A DNA stretch of 64,000 bases from Dehalobacter alkaniphilus (GTDB taxonomy: Bacteria > Bacillota > Desulfitobacteriia > Desulfitobacteriales > Syntrophobotulaceae): positions 372,001 through 436,000 of the forward strand of contig CP148031.1 in NCBI GenBank assembly GCA_040500365.1, written 5' to 3'. Position numbers and translations under genes: made by a program. A model generated the notes under the pieces. It ran no database searches. It had not been told where the DNA came from and saw nothing but the letters and a program-made list of their open reading frames with translations. This document shows positions 17,538-26,615 of the stretch, piece after piece. How positions within the stretch are numbered: the first letter of the stretch is position 1; the number at the start of each line of letters is the position of its first letter.

Positions 17538-18362
17538 ATGATCGTTTCTTTGCAAAATGAACAGGTCAAGCATGTGGTATCCCTGCATGATAAAAAAGGC
17601 CGTAAAGAATATAGGGAATTCCTTGTAGAAGGCAAACGTTTTGTACAGGAAGCTATTCTTAGGCAAGCGCAGCTTAAGAAGGTTTATTATACGGCCCAGG
17701 ACGCAGCGGCGGAACCATCAGATCCGCAGTACTCCTTAAATATTTCCGGACTGGTGACGGAGATACGAGCGCTGGGAATAGAAGCTGAAGAGGTGTCTGA
17801 AGCGGTGATGCGCAAAATGAGCGCTACAGAAGCCCCTCAGGGTATCCTCGGAATAATCCGGAAAAACGAATTTGACTGGCAGGATATCAAGGTTCGGAAG
17901 GATACCATTCTTCTTGTCGTTGACGGAATCCAGGATCCGGGTAATTTGGGCACGATTTTAAGAACTGCCCTGGCTGCAGATGTCAAGCAAATCATTTTGA
18001 CAAAAAAAACGGTGGATCTTTATAATCCCAAAGTTCTGCGCAGCAGTATGGGCTCCGTTTTTTCTGAGGTGATTTTGGCGGATAAAACGCCTGAAGAAAT
18101 AGCAATTTTTTGCAGACAAAAAGAATGTTCCATGGTCGTATCCACCATGGGTGGAACTTCCATATTTAAGACGAACATTCGTGAAGACTATCCTTTGGCA
18201 TTAATTATGGGAAATGAAGCAACAGGGCCGTCAGCTTTTTTTATGGAAAAGGCCGCTAAGCACTATTCCATTCCAATGTTTAACAATGTTGAATCGTTGA
18301 ATGCGTCAATGGCTGCCGGAATATTCCTTTATGAAATGCGAAGACAGGGACAATTCTTGTAA
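17538..18362 (+). CDS. TrmH/SpoU family RNA 2'-O-methyltransferase
   Basis: 274 residues. An N-terminal substrate-binding domain (RKEYREFLVEGKRFVQEAI) is followed by the SPOUT knot with its three motifs: DGIQDPGNLGTILRTA, IMGNEATGPS and NVESLNASMAAGIFLYEM. It would methylate a ribose in rRNA or tRNA using SAM. I start at the ATG at 17538 behind GGGAGG, not at the open frame from 17505. Placement between rplT and pheS is common in Firmicutes (YsgA-like). Confidence 0.9.
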   Translation: MIVSLQNEQVKHVVSLHDKKGRKEYREFLVEGKRFVQEAILRQAQLKKVYYTAQDAAAEPSDPQYSLNISGLVTEIRALGIEAEEVSEAVMRKMSATEAPQGILGIIRKNEFDWQDIKVRKDTILLVVDGIQDPGNLGTILRTALAADVKQIILTKKTVDLYNPKVLRSSMGSVFSEVILADKTPEEIAIFCRQKECSMVVSTMGGTSIFKTNIREDYPLALIMGNEATGPSAFFMEKAAKHYSIPMFNNVESLNASMAAGIFLYEMRRQGQFL

Positions 18363-18385
18363 ACCATGATTGAAAATGATATAAT
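18357..18385 (+). promoter_or_regulatory. probable promoter of pheST
   Basis: TTGTAA, a 17-bp spacer, then TATAAT at 18380-18385, overlapping the end of the methyltransferase gene and just ahead of the T-box. Confidence 0.5.
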
Positions 18386-18389
18386 TCTG

Positions 18390-18795
18390 ATCAGGCAAAG
18401 AAAACAGTTACTTTGCTTTCCGGACCAAAGCCGAGGAAAGGTGGGCTCAAAATGTCAGCGCCTGATTATTTTTGGAAAGCCTTCGAGGCAACCGGTTCTC
18501 CCCAAATATATCTTTTGTACAAGAACAACGACAAATTGAGAAGTGACAATGAACGGAACAAAAGGCAGGCAGGCCTCTAAAGGGAGGACCGACTCAGACT
18601 GAAAGTCGGCCAGGCAGGCAGCTACCTCAACATGGGAGTCTTGAGGTTGAAGTTCATTCCGGGAGTTATATCGGTTGGCAGCCGTTACCAGCTTATTAAG
18701 TGTGAACTGTGATTTGACGCATGGTCAAAAAAGGGTGGTACCACGGGAATACGAACTCTCGTCCCTAGTCGGACGAGGGTTTATTGTTTTTTTAC
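18390..18795 (+). promoter_or_regulatory. T-box leader (phenylalanyl-tRNA sensing)
   Basis: The T-box bulge GGGTGGTACCACGGG is at 18733-18747, followed by the terminator CTCTCGTCC / GGACGAGGG with a T-run at 18757-18795. pheS begins about 30 bp later. The long 5' part (about 340 nt) has several strong stems, as in full-length T-boxes. The specifier codon was not fixed with certainty. Confidence 0.9.
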
Positions 18796-18823
18796 ATAAT
18801 TAATTGCTGAAAGGGTGACCGCG

Positions 18824-19846
18824 ATGCGAGAAGAAATTCAAAAAATTAAAGAAGATACACTGGGGCAACTGACCAAGCTGACTTCGTCGGAAGAGCTTCA
18901 GGAGCTAAAAGTCCGCGTGATGGGCAAAAAGGGATCCCTCACATCCTTGCTAAAGCAGATGGGTCAGCTCAGCGCGGAAGAGCGTCCCAAAATGGGGCAG
19001 ATCGTTAACGAACTGCGCACGCAGCTTGAAGATGCCTGGGACAAAAAATGGAGGGAATTTGAAAAGAATGCTTTGGAAAGCAGACTAAGGGAAGAACGGA
19101 TCGATATCAGTCTGCCGGGGTATTCTTTACCTCAAGGACACCAGCATCCTTTAAGCAAAGTGATTGAGGAAATTGAAGATATTTTTATGGGCATGGGTTT
19201 TACCATTGCTGAGGGACCAGAAATAGAAACGGATTACTATAACTTTGAAGCGCTGAACCTGCCGAAAGACCATCCGGCCAGGGATATGCAGGATACGTTT
19301 TTTATCACCGAGGATATTCTGCTTCGGACGCAGACCTCGCCGGTCCAGATCAGAACCATGGAAAAACAAAGACCCCAGCTTCCGGTCAAGATCATTGCGC
19401 CAGGTAAAGTCTTCCGCAACGATGATGATGCAACCCACTCGCCGATGTTCCATCAGGTAGAGGGGCTGCTGGTCGATAAGGGAGTCAGAATGTCCGATCT
19501 CAAAGGACTGCTTCTGTATTTCTCCAGACAAATGTTTGGCGAATCCCGCGAAATCCGCTTGAGGCCGAGCTTCTTCCCATTTACGGAGCCCAGTGCTGAA
19601 GTTGATGTATCCTGCATGCTTTGTGGTGGTGCAGGTTGCAGGCTGTGCAAAGGGACCGGCTGGATTGAAATCTTGGGGGCCGGAATGGTTCATCCGCATG
19701 TGCTGGAGATGGGAGGCTATGATCCTAAGGAAGTAACAGGCTTTGCTTTCGGCATGGGCGTAGAACGGATTGCAATGCTGAAATACGGCATTGAAGATAT
19801 GCGGCTGCTTTTTGATAATGATATCCGCTTCCTGGAGCAGTTCTAA
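18824..19846 (+). CDS. pheS: phenylalanine--tRNA ligase alpha subunit
   Basis: 340 residues. An N-terminal coiled coil is followed by the class II core with motif 2 (PGKVFRNDDDATHSPMFHQVEG) and motif 3 (GFAFGMGVERIAMLKYGIED). A CMLC...CRLC cysteine group typical of bacterial PheS is present. I start at the ATG at 18824, eight bases after GAAAGGG; a GTG at 18815 is in frame but lies in that ribosome site. It works as an alpha2-beta2 tetramer with PheT. Confidence 0.96.
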   Translation: MREEIQKIKEDTLGQLTKLTSSEELQELKVRVMGKKGSLTSLLKQMGQLSAEERPKMGQIVNELRTQLEDAWDKKWREFEKNALESRLREERIDISLPGYSLPQGHQHPLSKVIEEIEDIFMGMGFTIAEGPEIETDYYNFEALNLPKDHPARDMQDTFFITEDILLRTQTSPVQIRTMEKQRPQLPVKIIAPGKVFRNDDDATHSPMFHQVEGLLVDKGVRMSDLKGLLLYFSRQMFGESREIRLRPSFFPFTEPSAEVDVSCMLCGGAGCRLCKGTGWIEILGAGMVHPHVLEMGGYDPKEVTGFAFGMGVERIAMLKYGIEDMRLLFDNDIRFLEQF

Positions 19847-19918
19847 AATAGATCGAGTGATTACAGATAGATTGTTTTGATTGATCCTATAACATGTTAA
19901 TGTATGGAGGATACTCTG

Positions 19919-22330
19919 ATGAGAGTAAGTATGGAATGGCTAAAACAATACCTCGAGCTTCGTCTCAGTCCTGAAGAACTGGCAGAAGTCCTGACCGGGG
20001 GCGGGATTGAAGTTGAAGGGGTAGAATGCTTGAATAAAGGCTTTGCAGAAGTCTATATTGGTGAAATTCTGGATATCCAGCCCCATCCCGATGCCCAAAA
20101 ACTGCAAGTATGCCGTTTGAATACCGGCAGGGAAGTACTGACCATTGTTACGGGTGCCTCGAATGTCCTTGTCGGGGATAAAGTACCGGTAGCCGTTCCG
20201 GGAGCGGTGCTTCCAGGGGGTAAAGAGATTCAGCCGGTCGATATGAGAGGCGTAAAATCGTATGGGATGCTTTGTTCCGACAAGGAACTCGAAATCGAAG
20301 CTGTCGGTCAGGAACGCAGTAAAGGCGGGATCCTGATCCTGTCTCCTGACGCGCCTGTCGGTGAGAGCCTGGAAACATATCTCGGTTTGCAGGACAGCGT
20401 CCTGGAACTGGAACTTTACCCTAACCGGCCGGATTGTCTGGCGATGGTCAATGTTGCGAGAGAAGCCGGGACGTTGCTCGGGAAAAAGCCTGTTTTGCCG
20501 GAATGGGCCCGGGAGGAAATGCCTTCCTGGCCGGAAGATGTCAGGCAGAAGGTTGAAATTGAAGATCCGGAACTTTCCTGGCGTTATTCGGCCCTGCTGG
20601 TGGATGATGTCGTCATTCAACCCTCGCCGCTTTGGATGCAGAATCGGCTCCGGGCTGCCGGAGTCCGTCCGATCAATAATATTGTCGATATTACCAACTA
20701 CTGCATGCTGGAAATGGGACAGCCGCTTCATGCGTTCGACCGGGATAAACTTCAGGGTACGGTCAGAGTCCGCAAAGCCAGACAAGGTGAAACCATGGTC
20801 AGCCTGGACGGCATCGAAAGAAGATTGGAACCCGATATGCTGGTTATTGCCGACGATAACGGGCCGCAGGCCATTGCCGGTGTCATGGGCGGTCTGGAAA
20901 GCGAAGTGACCGGCAAGACCTGCAGGATCCTGTTTGAATCAGCACATTTCCTCGGTTCGAGTGTCCGGCGTACCAGCAGAAAGCTGGGACTCCGTTCGGA
21001 GTCTTCCAGCCGTTTTGAAAAAGGCGTTAATCCTTACTGGACAGTCCCAACCCTGGGCAGAGTGGCAGAATTGCTGCTGGAACTCGAGGCAGGTGTACCG
21101 ATGTCCTTTACGGAAAAAGTCTGTGCGCTTCCGCCCAAGGTTCGGATCGAAATAGCGGTTTCCACGGTCAATCAGGTACTGGGTGTGGAATATACGGATC
21201 AGGAAATTGAAAAGGTGTTTGAAGCTCTTGATTTTGAATATCTTAAATTGCCAGACTGCCGGTACAGTGTTGAAATTCCTTCTTACAGGCAGGACCTTAA
21301 AATTGAAGTTGACTTGATTGAAGAGATTGCCCGCATCATAGGCTATGATAAGATTCCTACCACCCTGCCGCAGGGCAGCCAAACGCAAGGGTGCAGGACA
21401 CCTGAACAGGTTTTCCGGCGCAAACTGCGTAAAATCCTGATCAAAGCCGGGATGAACGAGGTTATTTCCTACTCTTTCAGCAATAAAGAAATGGATGATC
21501 AATGGGGGTCAGAAGGCCGGAATATCCCACTCTTAAATCCATTAAGGGAAGAATTAGGAACGATGAGGACGTCACTTCTGCCTGGGCTATTGGAGATTGC
21601 GTCCAGAAATACCGCCAGACGCAACACGGATCTGCTGCTGTTTGAAATCGGCAATGTCTATTTGCCAAAAGAGCTGCCGTTAAAGAAGCTGCCCGATGAG
21701 GTTTCCCGGATTGCCGGCTTGGCGCAGGGGGAAAGCAAACGCCACTGGCTGAATTCGCAGGTGAAATTTGATTTCTTTTATGTTAAAGGGATACTGACAC
21801 AAATTGCGGAAGAATGCGGAATGGAATTTGAATATCGGAGAATTGAGGAAGGCAAGTACTGCAGCCTGCTTCATCCCGGGAGGTCCGCAAGCATTTACAG
21901 CAAAGGGGAGTACCTTGGTATTCTCGGGGAAATCTATCCGCAGCTCGACCAGAAATGGGACCTGCAGTGTCCGGTGCTGTTTGAGCTCGATTTTGGAGTG
22001 CTGTCCAGGAATGCCAATCTCACGGTTGTTGCCAAATCGTATCCGCGTTATCCGGCAATTCAGCGTGACCTGGCCGTTGTGGTCCCTGAAGAGGTATCAG
22101 CAGAAGATATTAAGAAAAAGGTCATGGCACTCGGCGGGGAATTCCTGAAAGAAGTAGAGCTGTTCGACGTGTATCAGGGACAGCCCGTTCCGGCGGGACA
22201 CAAGAGCCTTGCCTTTACGATGCGTTACCAGTCTGCAGAACGAACCTTGAAAGATGAAGAAGTGAACGCTTTTAATTCCGACATCCTTTCGGGAATACAG
22301 CAGGAATTTGGGGCAAAATGGCGAAAATAA
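19919..22330 (+). CDS. pheT: phenylalanine--tRNA ligase beta subunit
   Basis: 803 residues, full length. An N-terminal tRNA-binding OB domain (IGEILDIQPHPDAQKLQVC) is followed by the B3/B4 editing domain, the B5 domain, a catalytic-like core (NPLREELGTMRTSLLPGLL) and a C-terminal anticodon-binding FDX-ACB domain (YPRYPAIQRDLAVVV). I start at the ATG at 19919, eight bases after GGAGG. The frame is also open from an ATG at 19904, but that codon precedes the ribosome site. Confidence 0.96.
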   Translation: MRVSMEWLKQYLELRLSPEELAEVLTGGGIEVEGVECLNKGFAEVYIGEILDIQPHPDAQKLQVCRLNTGREVLTIVTGASNVLVGDKVPVAVPGAVLPGGKEIQPVDMRGVKSYGMLCSDKELEIEAVGQERSKGGILILSPDAPVGESLETYLGLQDSVLELELYPNRPDCLAMVNVAREAGTLLGKKPVLPEWAREEMPSWPEDVRQKVEIEDPELSWRYSALLVDDVVIQPSPLWMQNRLRAAGVRPINNIVDITNYCMLEMGQPLHAFDRDKLQGTVRVRKARQGETMVSLDGIERRLEPDMLVIADDNGPQAIAGVMGGLESEVTGKTCRILFESAHFLGSSVRRTSRKLGLRSESSSRFEKGVNPYWTVPTLGRVAELLLELEAGVPMSFTEKVCALPPKVRIEIAVSTVNQVLGVEYTDQEIEKVFEALDFEYLKLPDCRYSVEIPSYRQDLKIEVDLIEEIARIIGYDKIPTTLPQGSQTQGCRTPEQVFRRKLRKILIKAGMNEVISYSFSNKEMDDQWGSEGRNIPLLNPLREELGTMRTSLLPGLLEIASRNTARRNTDLLLFEIGNVYLPKELPLKKLPDEVSRIAGLAQGESKRHWLNSQVKFDFFYVKGILTQIAEECGMEFEYRRIEEGKYCSLLHPGRSASIYSKGEYLGILGEIYPQLDQKWDLQCPVLFELDFGVLSRNANLTVVAKSYPRYPAIQRDLAVVVPEEVSAEDIKKKVMALGGEFLKEVELFDVYQGQPVPAGHKSLAFTMRYQSAERTLKDEEVNAFNSDILSGIQQEFGAKWRK

Positions 22331-22371
22331 CAATAATAATGCAGTTAACAAGGTACTAGACAGGAGAGCGG

Positions 22372-22641
22372 GTGAAGACTGTGAATCCGGAAGAACAAAA
22401 AGTATCGGTTCTGATTTTCGGAGAACTTCATGTTATTCGCGGCAAGGGATCTGAGGAATATATCAAGAAACTCGCCCATGATGTCGATAAAAGAATGGAA
22501 GAAATTGCGTTGAAATTCCCGAGGATACCAGCACATCAGGTAGCTATCCTGGCAGCACTCAATTTTGCAGATGAATTGGCAAAAATAAAAGAAGAACAGA
22601 TGACGCTTCTTAACATGTTAGGAGAAAGCGGCGGCGAATAA
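22372..22641 (+). CDS. zapA: cell division protein ZapA
   Basis: 89 residues starting at GTG behind GGAGAGCGG. The pattern VSVLIFGELHVIRGKGSEEYIKKLAHDVDKRM, followed by a C-terminal helix, is that of ZapA, which bundles FtsZ filaments at the division ring. Its place right after pheT is standard in Firmicutes. The genes that often follow it (U32 peptidase, mutS2) are 18 kb away here. Confidence 0.88.
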   Translation: MKTVNPEEQKVSVLIFGELHVIRGKGSEEYIKKLAHDVDKRMEEIALKFPRIPAHQVAILAALNFADELAKIKEEQMTLLNMLGESGGE

Positions 22642-22665
22642 TTTTTTTTACATCTGACGGTGATT

Positions 22666-22712
22666 AAGAAATGGTCGATCCCGCTTATTATTCGGCCATT
22701 TCTTTATTATTT
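22666..22712 (+). terminator. rho-independent terminator after zapA
   Basis: AAGAAATGG pairs with CCATTTCTT around a 20-base loop, followed by a T-rich tail. It ends the pheST-zapA transcript. Confidence 0.7.
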
Positions 22713-22807
22713 TTCGCAGGCGCCTAATATTTGAGAAGGACTGCGCTATTTTTGCTTTTGTTTATCAGGAAATGATAGAATAAAATGAAACAAACGGAGG
22801 TGTTACA

Positions 22808-23077
22808 ATGAAAGGAATTGTCACTGTAATAGGAAAAGATAAAGTCGGGATCATCTATGGCGTTACCAAGATTCTGATGGAGAGAAATGTGAATGTAGAG
22901 GATATCAGTCAGACCATTATGCAGGATTATTTTACCATGATGATGCTGGTCAACCTTTCCAACATAAAATGCGATTTCAGTGTTCTGAAGGAAGAGCTCG
23001 ATGCCTTGGGTAAAGAGATCGGATTGTCGGTGAAGATTCAAAGAGAAGAGATCTTTGACTACATGCACAATATTTAA
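22808..23077 (+). CDS. ACT domain protein (UPF0237)
   Basis: 89 residues beginning MKGIVTVIGKDKVGIIYGVT, a single ACT domain with the GcvR-like sequence NVNVEDISQTIMQDYFTMMML. Such proteins bind small ligands, probably amino acids. It sits 66 bp before the PFL-family gene. This pairing is conserved in Firmicutes and Archaea, which suggests a shared but still unknown function. CGGAGGTG precedes the start. Confidence 0.88.
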   Translation: MKGIVTVIGKDKVGIIYGVTKILMERNVNVEDISQTIMQDYFTMMMLVNLSNIKCDFSVLKEELDALGKEIGLSVKIQREEIFDYMHNI

Positions 23078-23143
23078 CTTATAGTTAACAAGGGTTGACA
23101 AGTTGCCAGGCCAGAAACAGGGGAAGTCTTTTGGAGGTAAATA

Positions 23144-24502
23144 ATGAATCTCTATAAAAATATTTTTGAAACCACCCGCATGATCGAGAAAGAAAAACTG
23201 GATATCAGGACCATCACAATGGGCATTTCTTTGCTTGATTGCATTGACGCTTCAGGAGAAAAGGCCCGCCGGAGAATTTATGACAAAATTACCAGGTTGG
23301 CACAAAATCTTGTCAAAGTCGGCAATGAAATCGAAACTGAATATGGCATTCCCATTATCAATAAACGAATTTCCGTTACGCCGATGGCCATCATCGCCTC
23401 CGGGAGTGAAGAAGAAAGCTATGTCGAGTTTGCGAGAACGCTGGACAAAGCAGCCCGGGAGGTCGGCGTTAACTTTATCGGAGGCTTCTCTGCGCTTGTG
23501 CAGAAAGGCTTTACGAAAGGCGACAGAATCTTAATTGAATCAATCCCTGAGGCTCTGAATGAAACAGAACGGGTATGTTCGTCTGTGAATGTGGCCAATT
23601 CCAAAGCCGGTATCAACATGGATGCAGTGAAGATGATGGGAAAAGTCATTAAAGATACAGCTTATTTGACCAGGGACAGGGATTCTCTGGGTTGTGCGAA
23701 GCTGGTGGTATTTGCGAATGCCGTTGATGACAATCCGTTTATGGCGGGGGCCTTCCACGGGGTTGGCGAACCCGAAGTTGTGGTCAATGTCGGGGTAAGC
23801 GGTCCCGGCGTCGTCAAATGTGCCATGGAGAAGGTCAAGGGAGAACCCTTGCATGTCGTAGCCGAGAACATTAAAAAGACTGCCTTTAAAATTACCCGGG
23901 CCGGTCAGCTGGTTGGCAACGAAGTATCCAGAAGACTGGATGTACCGTTCGGTATTTTGGATTTGTCCCTGGCCCCAACACCGGAAATCGGAGACAGTGT
24001 GGCCAGGATTCTTGAAGAAATGGGCTTGGAAGCCTGTGGAACCCATGGCACGACTGCAGCGCTGGCTATGTTGAATGACGCTGTCAAAAAAGGCGGCATT
24101 ATGGCCTCCTCCTCCGTAGGGGGACTAAGCGGGGCCTTTATCCCGGTTAGCGAAGATGAAGGAATGATCAATGCAGTCAAGAACGGAGCCTTGACCTTTG
24201 ACAAACTTGAGGCGATGACCAGTGTCTGCTCCGTAGGGCTGGATATGATTGCGATACCAGGAGACACGAAGGAATCGACGATTTCAGCCATGATTGCGGA
24301 CGAAGCCGCTATCGGCGTCATCAATAACAAAACGACCGCAGTCCGCGTGATTCCTGTCTATGGCAAAGGAGTCGGCGATACAGCCGAGTTCGGCGGTTTG
24401 CTGGGCTATGCACCGATCATGGCTGTCAATCCGTTCAGTGCGGAAGAATTCATTAACCGCGGCGGCAGAATTCCAGCGCCGATCCACAGCTTCAGGAATT
24501 AA
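23144..24502 (+). CDS. PFL family protein (UPF0210, DUF711)
   Basis: 452 residues, full length for UPF0210. It starts MNLYKNIFETTRMIEKEKLDIRTIT and contains the family's glycine-rich stretches VGVSGPGVVKCAME and SSVGGLSGAFIPVSEDEGM. Structural homologues resemble pyruvate formate-lyase barrels, but no glycyl-radical site is seen and no reaction is established. Co-occurs with the ACT protein just upstream. Confidence 0.88.
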   Translation: MNLYKNIFETTRMIEKEKLDIRTITMGISLLDCIDASGEKARRRIYDKITRLAQNLVKVGNEIETEYGIPIINKRISVTPMAIIASGSEEESYVEFARTLDKAAREVGVNFIGGFSALVQKGFTKGDRILIESIPEALNETERVCSSVNVANSKAGINMDAVKMMGKVIKDTAYLTRDRDSLGCAKLVVFANAVDDNPFMAGAFHGVGEPEVVVNVGVSGPGVVKCAMEKVKGEPLHVVAENIKKTAFKITRAGQLVGNEVSRRLDVPFGILDLSLAPTPEIGDSVARILEEMGLEACGTHGTTAALAMLNDAVKKGGIMASSSVGGLSGAFIPVSEDEGMINAVKNGALTFDKLEAMTSVCSVGLDMIAIPGDTKESTISAMIADEAAIGVINNKTTAVRVIPVYGKGVGDTAEFGGLLGYAPIMAVNPFSAEEFINRGGRIPAPIHSFRN

Positions 24503-24612
24503 CAATTGCCGATTGACAAGGCACGAAGCGCTAAATAAAGATGATAACCTATAAACCTTTAAAATAATACAAAATATGTCTATCAAGTAGACGGAGGAAA
24601 AACAAAAAATCT

Positions 24613-24653
24613 CTGACACCGATTATTTAATTGTAGTTGGTGTCTTTTTTTAT
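24613..24653 (+). terminator. rho-independent terminator before the dehalogenase island
   Basis: GACACC (24615-24620) pairs with GGTGTC (24639-24644) and is followed by seven Ts. The remaining 230 bp up to rdhB1 are AT-rich with no clear sigma-A promoter that I can defend. Confidence 0.65.
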
Positions 24654-24885
24654 TTAAGATACTAAAATTCTTATCTATAAGATAAATACATAGTGCTTGA
24701 TGCACAAAAATAAATGATAATACCTAACATCGCGCATATATCTTAACTTGATATTTTATGATTAAATTATCCATGAAAAAGATCGAATTTAGCTTATAGT
24801 CTTGAGAGATGCAAAAAAATGTTTTTAAAAGCAACGCGCATCAAGTGTAATGGATTTTAGGAAACAAAGCAAAGGAGGTGAATAG

Positions 24886-25170
24886 ATGGCTGGAGTGATT
24901 TACTCGTTTTTTGTAGGGGCCTTATCTATTTTAATAGAAATTGGAGTTAATAGTCTTGCATCTGCTAACGGAATGATTTTGTCCTGGTACGGCTGGGTGC
25001 TAATTTATTTCATTTATGTCTGTATCGTTATGGGAGTTTCCTTTGTTTACATTAATGCTGTGGGAAAGCATAAAGTTGCCACGAGGAGAGGTGCAATACT
25101 TCTCTTTGCGGGATCTGCAGCTGGTATCTTAGTACTTTTGCTGTTTTGGCGTTACTGTATGTATCCTTAA
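24886..25170 (+). CDS. rdhB: RdhB-like reductive dehalogenase membrane partner, copy 1
   Basis: 94 residues with three membrane helices (about 4-24, 33-55, 66-88) and short charged links (GKHKVATRRG). This is the size and layout of RdhB proteins, thought to hold the dehalogenase at the membrane. It precedes rdhA1 by 25 bp and starts at the ATG after AAAGGAGGTG. It is close to copy 2 at 29187 (about three quarters of residues the same by eye). Here rdhB precedes rdhA, the reverse of the most common order. Usually the RdhA partner is exported by Tat; here it seems not to be. Confidence 0.82.
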   Translation: MAGVIYSFFVGALSILIEIGVNSLASANGMILSWYGWVLIYFIYVCIVMGVSFVYINAVGKHKVATRRGAILLFAGSAAGILVLLLFWRYCMYP

Positions 25171-25195
25171 AAATTCATGATGATGGAGGGAAATC

Positions 25196-26515
25196 ATGGG
25201 GACTTATAACGATAAAGAAAAAGAATCAGTCTACAAAGACTTTAAACAGACCAGGGATCAATATGCCCAGTTTGGAGATACCATTGCGAACGCCGCCGGT
25301 ATGACGGTTGCCTTTAACAAAGCCGCACTTTCCAGAGTAGGGAAAACCACGACGATTCTTGGAGGGGGAAATTACGGCATTCCAGTTAAACATCTCGATT
25401 ATTCCCCAAATTATTTGGGATCAACTAAAATTTTTGGTCCTATCCCTAGAAAAAGCGCAGAAGATACAGGCTTTAACAGGGCGGGCAGAGGAGAATACGG
25501 TCCCGAGGTTGCTGAAGGTTTAAAGAAGATCCCAGAAAGGCATCCTTTGGTAAAATCTCTTTTCAATATGTCACATGTCATTGGCGGTGAAAACGTTGTA
25601 GACGGACCTGTAAGAACCGAGCCTCTTCCTATTCCTGATCCGAAATCCATGACCCAACATATCAAGGATCTCGCTAAATTTCTCAAGGCGGATGAGGTCG
25701 GAGTAGGATTGATGCCCGAGTATGCGTATTGGACACACACTGTACCGCATGCTGTCGAAGTAGCCCGTGGCTTGAAAAAGCCCAACGAAAAAACCCCGGT
25801 AACCACAAACCATAAATATGTTATAGGCATTCTTATTGATCAAAATTTAGATACGATTCTTTCATCGACGGGTATGGATGGGATCAGCTCCAGTCAGAGC
25901 TATTATGCGTATTTCACATCCGGTGTGATTGCGACTTCCATTGCATCTTATATAAGAAACATGGGGTATTCGGCCCGGGCCCATCACTGCGGGAATTATC
26001 AAATGATTTTAGCACCGGCGCTCGTTGCCGCCGGGTTAGGCGAAATGTCGAGGACGGGTGAAAGTATTGTGCATCCGAGGCTCGGATTCCGATTTAAGGC
26101 GGCCGCCGTAACGACGGATATGCCTTTGGAACCAGATGGACCTATTTCTTTCGGAGCAAGGGAATTTTGCGTAACTTGCAAAAAATGCGCCACGCTATGT
26201 CCATCGGGTGCAATTAGTCAAGATGATCATCCGTCAAAGTTTAATAACTATGAAAAATGGCCCACAGATATTAAGAAATGCACATCTTTCCGTATTTGCA
26301 ATACAAAAGGAGCCATGTGCGGAGTGTGTATGAAATCCTGTCCCTGGAACAATAAAGAGGATAGCTGGTTCCATACCGTGGGTATTTACGCTGCTTCCAA
26401 ATCTAAGCTTGCTGCAAAATTATTGAAGAATGTCGATGATTTCTTCGGATATGGTACCGAAGTAATACAGGAGAACCGCTGGTGGCTTCAGTGGCCGGAA
26501 CTATTTAAAAAGTAG
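25196..26515 (+). CDS. rdhA: corrinoid iron-sulfur reductive dehalogenase, copy 1, no Tat signal
   Basis: 439 residues. The C-terminal half has two ferredoxin-type cluster motifs: CVTCKKCATLCP (from about residue 325) and, nearer the end, CGVCMKSCPW. The B12-binding region contains SSSQSYYAY, ASYIRNMGYSARAH, GLGEMSRTG and a TTDMPLEPDGP stretch, as in PceA/CprA relatives. It would remove halogen from an organic compound; substrate unknown. The N-terminus (MGTYNDKEKESV) has no twin-arginine RRxFxK signal and no hydrophobic stretch, so it is predicted to be cytoplasmic. It has no fused reductase domain. It is followed by a terminator and then the antiporter gene. Confidence 0.88.
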   Translation: MGTYNDKEKESVYKDFKQTRDQYAQFGDTIANAAGMTVAFNKAALSRVGKTTTILGGGNYGIPVKHLDYSPNYLGSTKIFGPIPRKSAEDTGFNRAGRGEYGPEVAEGLKKIPERHPLVKSLFNMSHVIGGENVVDGPVRTEPLPIPDPKSMTQHIKDLAKFLKADEVGVGLMPEYAYWTHTVPHAVEVARGLKKPNEKTPVTTNHKYVIGILIDQNLDTILSSTGMDGISSSQSYYAYFTSGVIATSIASYIRNMGYSARAHHCGNYQMILAPALVAAGLGEMSRTGESIVHPRLGFRFKAAAVTTDMPLEPDGPISFGAREFCVTCKKCATLCPSGAISQDDHPSKFNNYEKWPTDIKKCTSFRICNTKGAMCGVCMKSCPWNNKEDSWFHTVGIYAASKSKLAAKLLKNVDDFFGYGTEVIQENRWWLQWPELFKK

Positions 26516-26522
26516 TTTTCGT

Positions 26523-26558
26523 ACGCTAGGCGATCGATGTTGTCTAGCGTCTCTTTTT
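26523..26558 (+). terminator. rho-independent terminator after rdhA1
   Basis: ACGCTAG and CTAGCGT form the stem, followed by CTCTTTTT. Its stem sequence is shared with the terminator after rdhB2 (29509-29545), so it was duplicated along with the operon. Confidence 0.65.
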
Positions 26559-26615
26559 ATCTCAGCGTAATGATCGTATCAACGGCAGAAGTATGTTTGA
26601 AAAGGAGCAAGACCT

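Noticed and set aside
24745..24770. Dehalobox-like site (TTGAT...ATTAA) upstream of rdhB1
   Set aside because: The half sites are eight bases apart instead of four, and the left half differs from TTAAT. Too weak in AT-rich DNA to call.
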